From positions 871,001-935,000 of the forward strand of contig NZ_CP005083.1 of the NCBI RefSeq assembly GCF_001563265.1: 64,000 nucleotides of DNA, written 5' to 3'. Every line of letters starts with the position of its first letter. Within the stretch, counting starts at the first letter, position 1. Both the position numbers and the translations under genes were made by a program. The notes under the pieces were generated by a model. That model was given only the letters and a program-made list of their open reading frames with translations. It was not told the origin of the DNA and made no database searches. Of this stretch, positions 58,628 to 64,000 are shown piece by piece. This DNA is from Sphingobium sp. TKS. Lineage in GTDB: Bacteria; Pseudomonadota; Alphaproteobacteria; Sphingomonadales; Sphingomonadaceae.

Positions 58628-58747
58628 ACGGGCGCTCCTGAACCAAGAGAAATCGTGAAAGGCGCGCCTAACAGCGCCCGCATCAAGAGTCAATGAAAAG
58701 CCCATAAAGTCGTGGCCAGCCGCCCCAAATGCGGGCATGAACGGAGC

Positions 58748-59950
58748 ATGGCAAGCATCGGGCAGGCAGAGCCGCGGCGTGGCGAGGAGCAGATCGGCCT
58801 GTCGCTGCACGCCAACCGCCTGCGCGTGATCGAGGCGGGACCGGCGCTGCGGCAGGCGCTGGTCGACCTGATCGACGGCGCGCATGAGAGCCTCAAGCTC
58901 TATTATTACATCTTCGCCGCGGACGGCAGCGGGCAGTTGATCCTCGACCGGCTGGTCGCGGCGCGGGCGCGGGGAGTGGCGGTCACGCTGATGATCGATG
59001 CCTTCGGATCGGGGGCCACGCCGCTCGCCTTTTTCGATCCGCTGGCGGCGGCGGGCGGGCATTTCGGCCGCTTCGGCGCGCGCCGCTCGATGCGCTATCT
59101 GATCCGCAATCATCAGAAACTGGCGATTGCCGACGACCGACGGCTGCTGATGGGCGGCTTCAATGTCGAGGACGGCTATTTCGGGATTCCGGCGGAGGAT
59201 TGCTGGCACGACATCGGGCTGCTGGTGGAAGGGCCGCAGGTGCAGGCGATGGCGAGCTGGTATGGCCAGCTCTGGCGCTGGGTTTCGACGCGCAAGCAGC
59301 GTTTCCGCACGCTGCGCCGCATGGTGCGCAACTGGCACAGCCCCCTCCACAGCGTTGCGGGCGAGCCGATGCGCTGGGTGATCGGCGGCCCGACCCGGCG
59401 GCTCAGCCCCTGGGCGCAACTGGTGAAGCATGATCTGGAGCGGGCGCGGCGGCTCGACATGGTGGCGGCCTATTTTTCCCCGGGCCGGGGGATGCTGAAA
59501 CGCCTCGCTTATGCGGCGCGGTGGAAGGGGTCGCGCCTGGTCCTGCCCTCCCGGTCCGACAATGGCGCCACCGTCGCGGCGGCGCGGCTGCTCTACGGCC
59601 CCCTGCTCAAGCGCGGGGTGGAGATATGGGAATATCAGCCCTGCAAGCTGCATATGAAGCTGATCGTGGTGGACGACGCGGTCTATATCGGCTCGGCCAA
59701 TTTCGACATGCGCAGCCTGTTCCTCAACCTGGAGATCATGCTGCGGGTGGAGGATGCGGGCTTTGCTGAAGCGATGCGCGCCTTCATCGACCGGCGCGTC
59801 GAGCAAAGCCGGCAGATCACGCTGGCGACACACCGCGCCCAGCGCAGCCTGCCGACCCTGATCAAACAGTGGATCAGCTATTTCCTGGTCGGCGTGCTGG
59901 ATTACACCGTGACCCGCCGCCTCAACTTCCGCAATCCGGACGCCGATTAG
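58748..59950 (+). CDS. Phospholipase D/cardiolipin synthase family protein
   Basis: Protein of 400 aa with two HxK motifs: [21 protein letters not shown] and [20 protein letters not shown], spaced as in cardiolipin synthases; the N-terminal [20 protein letters not shown] matches the family. No N-terminal TM pair, so it is like the ClsB/C type. Condenses phospholipids to cardiolipin at the inner membrane. Start taken at 58748 (MASIGQ); 58712 (GTG) is in frame too. Confidence 0.9.
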   Translation: MASIGQAEPRRGEEQIGLSLHANRLRVIEAGPALRQALVDLIDGAHESLKLYYYIFAADGSGQLILDRLVAARARGVAVTLMIDAFGSGATPLAFFDPLAAAGGHFGRFGARRSMRYLIRNHQKLAIADDRRLLMGGFNVEDGYFGIPAEDCWHDIGLLVEGPQVQAMASWYGQLWRWVSTRKQRFRTLRRMVRNWHSPLHSVAGEPMRWVIGGPTRRLSPWAQLVKHDLERARRLDMVAAYFSPGRGMLKRLAYAARWKGSRLVLPSRSDNGATVAAARLLYGPLLKRGVEIWEYQPCKLHMKLIVVDDAVYIGSANFDMRSLFLNLEIMLRVEDAGFAEAMRAFIDRRVEQSRQITLATHRAQRSLPTLIKQWISYFLVGVLDYTVTRRLNFRNPDAD

Positions 59951-60262
59951 GGCGGGGGGAGTAAGCCGGTGGCGGGCCACGCCCGATGAGGATGGGCACT
60001 TTACCTTCGCCATAGCACTACCCTAGAGCCGCCGGGAGATGCCAACTATCGTCTATTGGCGCCGTCTCGCGCCGCTCGATCTACGAACCCGACAATGGCT
60101 TAGCCGACGTTTCGACGAGTCGGGTTCTGGGCGATGCACGAACCCGCTGCGCGGGAGGGGTGCTCGGGAACAGGTTAAGGCCCAGGCGGTAGGCAGGTCC
60201 TGAGTTGAGGGCGGTAGGGCGCGAGCAGACCATCGAGGTTCCTTCAACTGAGGAGCCTCACG

Positions 60263-61165
60263 ATGACCGACCTCATACCCGTTGTCCCCCATAGCCCGCT
60301 GCGCCAGCGCCTCATCGACGACATGACCTTGCGCCGCTTCTCGCGCGAGACGCAGCGCAACTATCTCCGGGACGTTGGGCGGTTCGCGACCTGGCTGGGA
60401 CGTTCGCCGCATACAGCCACGGCGGAAGATGTCCGCCGGTTCCAGATCGAGCAGCAGGATGCTGGCGTGCCGGTGCCGACGATGAACAGCGTGGTGGGAG
60501 CGCTACGGTTCTTCTTCACCCATACGCTCGACCGACCTGAGCTCGCCCGCAAGCTGGTTCGGACCGCTCACATCCGCAAGATACCGGTGGTCCTGTCCCT
60601 TGAGGAGATGAAACGGCTCCTCGAAGCCACCACGTGCCTGAAGCACCAGGCGGCATTGTCCGTGGCTTATGGCGCGGGCCTGCGCGTATCGGAGGTCTCA
60701 GCGCTCAAGGTGAGCGATGTCGACAGCAAGCGCATGCTGCTGCGCATCGAGCGTGGCAAGGGCGGGCGCTATCGCAACGCCATGCTTCCCGAGGGGCTTC
60801 TCCTGCTGCTTAGGGACTGGTGGCGTGCTGGTCGCCAGCAAGGCATCATGCGAGAAAATGGCTGGCTCTTTCCGGGGCAAAACGCCCAGGTGCCGCTGAG
60901 CACGCGGCAACTCTATCGTGTCGTCGTCGAGGCGGCTCTGGCGGCCGACATCAACAAGCGTGTCGGCATGCACACCTTGCGGCACAGCTTTGCGACCCAC
61001 CTGCTCGAAGACGGTGTCGATATCCGCGTCATCCAGGCGCTGCTCGGCCATGCCAAGCTCAACACCACCGCCTTTTACACGCGCGTCGCCACCAAGACGG
61101 TGCGCTCCATCACCAGTCCACTCGACAAGCTGCTGCTGCCGTCTGGAGCCGCAACGGACGGCTGA
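60263..61165 (+). CDS. Tyrosine recombinase of IS91-type element
   Basis: Protein of 300 aa. N-terminal SAM-like core-binding domain (~10-95) and catalytic domain with all key residues: Arg in AYGAGLRVSEVSALK, Lys in ERGKGGRYRN, HxxR in HTLRHSFATHLLEDGVD, HAKLNTTAFYTRV (His and nucleophile Tyr). Start at 60263 after GAGGAG. Co-encoded just 5 bp upstream of the IS91 transposase, a common pairing in proteobacteria; the recombinase may resolve or integrate transposition intermediates. Confidence 0.92.
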   Translation: MTDLIPVVPHSPLRQRLIDDMTLRRFSRETQRNYLRDVGRFATWLGRSPHTATAEDVRRFQIEQQDAGVPVPTMNSVVGALRFFFTHTLDRPELARKLVRTAHIRKIPVVLSLEEMKRLLEATTCLKHQAALSVAYGAGLRVSEVSALKVSDVDSKRMLLRIERGKGGRYRNAMLPEGLLLLLRDWWRAGRQQGIMRENGWLFPGQNAQVPLSTRQLYRVVVEAALAADINKRVGMHTLRHSFATHLLEDGVDIRVIQALLGHAKLNTTAFYTRVATKTVRSITSPLDKLLLPSGAATDG

Positions 61166-61170
61166 GCCAG

Positions 61171-62364
61171 GTGCGGACCTCGCTCGAGGTCGCCGACATC
61201 TTCAGGAGTGCGGGCCCGGCATATCGCAGCGCGCGCGCCGGTCATCTGAGCTTGCACCAGCTGAAGATCATGTCGGCGGTTGAATATTGTCGTACGTCAG
61301 CGATGGGCGGGCATGTGGAAGCCTGCACAGACTGTGGTCATTGGCGCATCGCCTATAATAGCTGTCGCAACCGGCACTGCCCAAAGTGCCAAAGCGCAGC
61401 CGCACGCACATGGCTGGCCGAGCGCGAAGCCGACCTGCTGCCGGTCGGCTATTTCCATGTCGTCTTCACCCTTCCCGCTGAGGTCGCTTCCATCGCGCTG
61501 CAGAACAAGAGGGAGCTCTACGACCTGCTGTTTCGTGCCGCATCTCAAACCATGCAAACCATCGCTGCTGACCCAAAACACCTCGGCGCGCGCATCGGCA
61601 TCACGGCGGTGCTCCACAGCTGGGGTTCAGCCCTGACCCACCATCCGCATATCCACATGATAGTGCCCGGAGGCGGGCTCTCGCTCGACGGCGAACGTTG
61701 GATCTCAGCCCGCCCGGCGTTCCTGCTACCCGTGCGCGTATTGGGAGCTCTTTTCCGCCGCCTGTTCCTGACGCGGCTCCTCGATCTCCACCAGGCCGGC
61801 AAGCTTGGCTTCTTCGGCGGTATGGCACATCTCGCCGACCGCCGGGCTTTCCTGCGTCACCTGTCTCCGGTGCGAAAGAAGCGCTGGGTGGTCTATGCCA
61901 AGCCACCCTTTGCCGGTCCCGAAGCGGTACTCGCCTATTTGTCGCGCTACATCCACCGCGTGGCCATTTCGAACAGCCGGCTTCTCGCCTTCGACGGGGA
62001 CAAGGTCGTCTTCCGCTACAAAGACTACCGCCGCAACGGCACAGACCGGCAACAGGTCATGACGCTTGCCGCCGAGGAGTTCATTCGCCGCTTCCTGCTG
62101 CACGACCTGCCCAGAGGCTTCCATCGTATCCGTCATTACGGCCTGCTCGCCAGCGGTGCTCGAAGGGAGAATCTCGAACGGGCTCGCCGCCTGCTGGGGA
62201 CGGAGCCACCCGCCGCCGAAGAAATGCCGCCGGACGCTTCAGGCTCATGTCCGCCATGCCCATGCTGCGGTGGCAACATGGTCATCATCGAGACCTTTGA
62301 GCGACGGTATCACCCACGCGGACCGCCATCTCCGCCGGCGCCCACCGGGAGAACAACGTCGTGA
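61171..62364 (+). CDS. IS91-family rolling-circle (HUH) transposase
   Basis: Protein of 397 aa. An N-terminal zinc finger (CTDCGHW, CRNRHCPKCQ) precedes the HUH motif LTHHPHIHMIVPGGG and the tyrosine-bearing YLSRYIHRVAISNSRLL. A C-terminal CPCCGGNM finger follows. Nicks DNA and drives rolling-circle transposition. Starts at GTG 61171, directly after the recombinase stop. Looks intact. Confidence 0.92.
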   Translation: MRTSLEVADIFRSAGPAYRSARAGHLSLHQLKIMSAVEYCRTSAMGGHVEACTDCGHWRIAYNSCRNRHCPKCQSAAARTWLAEREADLLPVGYFHVVFTLPAEVASIALQNKRELYDLLFRAASQTMQTIAADPKHLGARIGITAVLHSWGSALTHHPHIHMIVPGGGLSLDGERWISARPAFLLPVRVLGALFRRLFLTRLLDLHQAGKLGFFGGMAHLADRRAFLRHLSPVRKKRWVVYAKPPFAGPEAVLAYLSRYIHRVAISNSRLLAFDGDKVVFRYKDYRRNGTDRQQVMTLAAEEFIRRFLLHDLPRGFHRIRHYGLLASGARRENLERARRLLGTEPPAAEEMPPDASGSCPPCPCCGGNMVIIETFERRYHPRGPPSPPAPTGRTTS

Positions 62365-63082
62365 CCCGGCGCGGCATATCGTTTCCACCCTCCGAAGGCC
62401 TTGTGCTCCGGAGGACCGCTACGCTCGTGCCTCGTCACCCGAAAAGCAGACGAAGTCGCCTCATAAGCGGACCGTCTTCATTGAGACGACCGTCAGAGGT
62501 GCTCAAAAACCGCCGGTCTGCTTTCGATACCGTCCACTTTGGGGCAGACATCCATCACCCCAAGGCTCGCGCAAAACGCAAATCCCCATAGATCACGCGC
62601 GGGAACCGCGGGTTCGGGCACCGTCGACTTTCTGACGCCTCACGGCGTCTGAAACTCTCAACGATTGCGGACAGGCAGACTTCCGTCAGGCGACTAGCGG
62701 AAGCAGACGGCGCGCGACGCGGCACACCTTTTCCAAAAAAATCGTGTATGTCCGGGAAGTTTGGGCCGATGCCCGCATACGCCGAATGCGTCGCAGTGCT
62801 CCGGGAAGACCGCCAGCCTGCGTGCGGGTATGTCGGGCGAAAGTCTGACTGGCCGTTAGTTTCGCTTGCGTCTCCATTGCTTGAGACGGCTAGAGAGAAA
62901 AAGTCGGGGGAGTGAGCAATTGATCGAGGGCACGAAAGTTGGCGCGGTTTGCTGGCGAGACGATAACGGCAATCCTGCGCTTCGACGATCCCTTGGGTTC
63001 ATCAAAACGCAATACGCGCTGTCTTTTGATTTTCCACCGAGATTCCAGTAAGATGAGCCAGTGATCTTTGGAGTGCAAAGCC
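62365..63082. other. IS91 right flank and unassigned DNA
   Basis: To ~62640 this is probably the IS91 end, with the hairpins described there. The rest (62640-63082) has no convincing gene. A minus frame at 62686-62877 (METQAKLTASQTFARHTRTQ) has no known similarity to me and I do not call it. Confidence 0.35.
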
Positions 63083-63391
63083 ATGTCGCAAGGTAAGACA
63101 ATCATCGTCTTGATCGTCACTTTGGCGATCGGTTTCGCGGGCGGATTCATCTTGCGGCCTGTCATCTCGCCATCGCCTGCAACCGTCGTCGCCAGTGCGC
63201 TGACACCCATGTCACCGGCATCGAGCGAGGCGCGCGGGACAAAGTATTTCATGGCGCATCTCGACGAAGCGCGACAGGTCGTGGCCGGATGCCGCGACGG
63301 CTCGGTGCGCGGCGGCGAATGCGCCAATGCCGAGGAAGCGATTATCAAGGTCGATGCCCAGGAGCGCCGCAGACGGTTCTTGGGTAATTGA
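63083..63391 (+). CDS. Small membrane protein, entry-exclusion (EexN)-like
   Basis: Protein of 102 aa with an N-terminal membrane anchor (IIVLIVTLAIGFAGGFILRP) and a short periplasmic domain with two cysteines in VAGCRDGSVRGGECANAEEA, a pattern I associate with small proteins near conjugation genes (EexN/Trb-type). Start at 63083 after GGAGTG. If correct it marks plasmid- or ICE-derived DNA right of the IS91 element. The assignment is by pattern memory only. Confidence 0.55.
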   Translation: MSQGKTIIVLIVTLAIGFAGGFILRPVISPSPATVVASALTPMSPASSEARGTKYFMAHLDEARQVVAGCRDGSVRGGECANAEEAIIKVDAQERRRRFLGN

Positions 63392-63560
63392 CCCTAGCCG
63401 GACGGCTCAGCCCTTGGTATCATGGCGGTGGGAGAGCCCCGGTCGCTCGCCATAAACTTCGCCAGCATCGGCGAAGCGAGCTTTTCGGGAGGAATGGCGT
63501 CCCCGCCGGTCTCGGCCGCGAGCGCAGCGGCGTAACTGTTTCCCTCCCCCACAGGGATCT

Positions 63561-63977
63561 TTGATTACAGCTTCCGGAGGCCGGGGACGTGGCATCGCTA
63601 TCGACGGTCGCCAATGTGCACAGCTGCGGCTGGCCTCGATCGAGGCGGACGCCGCGGTGCCTATCGTGCCGGGTCGCCTTAGCCTTATGCGCGCTGGGCT
63701 ATTACGATCGGTCTTCGATGATCGAACGACGTTCGCAAACCTGCTGACGGGCGTGACGCGCGACGGCGTCGCCAATCGGACGATGATCGCTGATCCTCGC
63801 AGCCGCTTCAAATCGATTAGCGGCGAGTTGCGGGTGACGCGCAGCTTCATCGAAGGACGGCGGCTGCACGTCATCCACCTCTCAGCGCGCGGGCGCGATT
63901 TGCGGCAACAATATTCCGGCTCGGCGGTGATCGACTACGGCCCAACCCGGATCGGGGAGCAGGCCGGTCGAGCCTGA
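63561..63977 (+). CDS. Doubtful hypothetical protein
   Basis: An open frame of 138 aa from a TTG, containing FANLLTGVTRDGVANRTMIA and VTRSFIEGRRLHVIHLSARG. Composition is Arg-rich and there is no good ribosome site; an opposite-strand frame (63407-63874) is similarly long. I cannot choose between them with confidence and recognise neither. Included because no other gene is offered for this stretch. Confidence 0.25.
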   Translation: MITASGGRGRGIAIDGRQCAQLRLASIEADAAVPIVPGRLSLMRAGLLRSVFDDRTTFANLLTGVTRDGVANRTMIADPRSRFKSISGELRVTRSFIEGRRLHVIHLSARGRDLRQQYSGSAVIDYGPTRIGEQAGRA

Positions 63978-64000
63978 ATTCTCTTTCACCGAGCGAATCT

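Larger units (their letters stand above)
60053..62640 (+). mobile_element. IS91-type element with tyrosine recombinase (approximate ends)
   Basis: Two genes (60263-61165 and 61171-62364) with noncoding flanks. The left flank 59951-60262 holds a hairpin GAACCCGAC/GTCGGGTTC (60085-60093 and 60119-60127). The right flank holds TTGGGG/CCCCAA (about 62540-62563) and GAACCGCGGGTTC (about 62606-62619), like the subterminal hairpins at IS91 ori/ter ends. IS91 elements move by rolling-circle transposition, leaving no target duplication, so exact ends are estimates. Confidence 0.65.

Noticed and set aside
62686..62877. 63-aa minus-strand frame
   Set aside because: No ribosome site, no recognised similarity, Arg-rich; not enough to call a gene.
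1..64000. CRISPR array
   Set aside because: No regularly spaced direct repeats seen, and no Cas genes.

Overview
The window is high-GC DNA of an alphaproteobacterium, most likely a sphingomonad (Sphingobium/Sphingomonas type). Evidence for this: a Xanthomonas/Caulobacter-type TonB-dependent receptor, an oxidative (Weimberg-type) L-arabinose gene set, a SAM-II riboswitch, a VirJ/AcvB plus MprF lysyl-phosphatidylglycerol operon, and several families of palindromic intergenic repeats. No species call is possible from sequence reading alone.

Region 1 (1-24,249) is an accessory island. It starts inside an AddA/UvrD-like helicase-nuclease. An IS21-family element (3708-7645) follows, flanked by two different broken genes, and an IS256-family element has inserted exactly at the istA start codon. 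Next is a five-gene minus-strand operon (18462 down to 8099) whose genes all overlap by 4 bp. In transcription order it encodes a 1626-aa coiled-coil/SF1 (UPF1/DNA2-like) helicase, a C-terminal PIN-domain protein, a coiled-coil protein, a ClpB-like AAA+ ATPase with an inactive-looking N-terminal half, and an NrdG-like radical SAM protein. I do not recognise this combination; it is the best candidate here for an undescribed (possibly defence or RNA/DNA quality-control) system. Beside it lie a DUF3293 gene, an accessory metK with a clear SAM-II-type riboswitch, and a zinc-ribbon/HD (RelA/SpoT-like) hydrolase that seems to start at ATT. A second, identical IS256 copy in opposite orientation follows, and then a 23-nt piece matching a tRNA-Ser 3' end, a probable attachment-site scar marking the island edge.

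Region 2 (24,280-40,100) is a chromosomal-type arabinan/L-arabinose utilisation locus: TonB receptor, two GH43 enzymes, a GH51 arabinofuranosidase, an aldose dehydrogenase, an AraD1/GguC-type protein, a FucP-type transporter, an aldose mutarotase and an SMP-30 lactonase. It has a FadR-type GntR regulator and a LacI regulator. Three intergenic sites share a motif and suggest one GntR regulon.

Region 3 (40,400-60,000) is mostly core genome: an IS110 element with a candidate bridge-RNA region; a histidine-rich secreted protein, PDZ protein, response regulator and sensor kinase; a GH18-NodB-GT2 fusion; a nitroreductase; an ECF sigma/anti-sigma pair with a GT4 glycosyltransferase; a MITE-like element; the VirJ/DUF2147/AcvB/MprF operon; rpoZ with a TTG start; and a phospholipase D/cardiolipin synthase.

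Region 4 (60,000-64,000) is again mobile: an IS91-type element with its own tyrosine recombinase, then a small membrane protein resembling plasmid/ICE entry-exclusion genes, and poorly recognisable sequence to the end.
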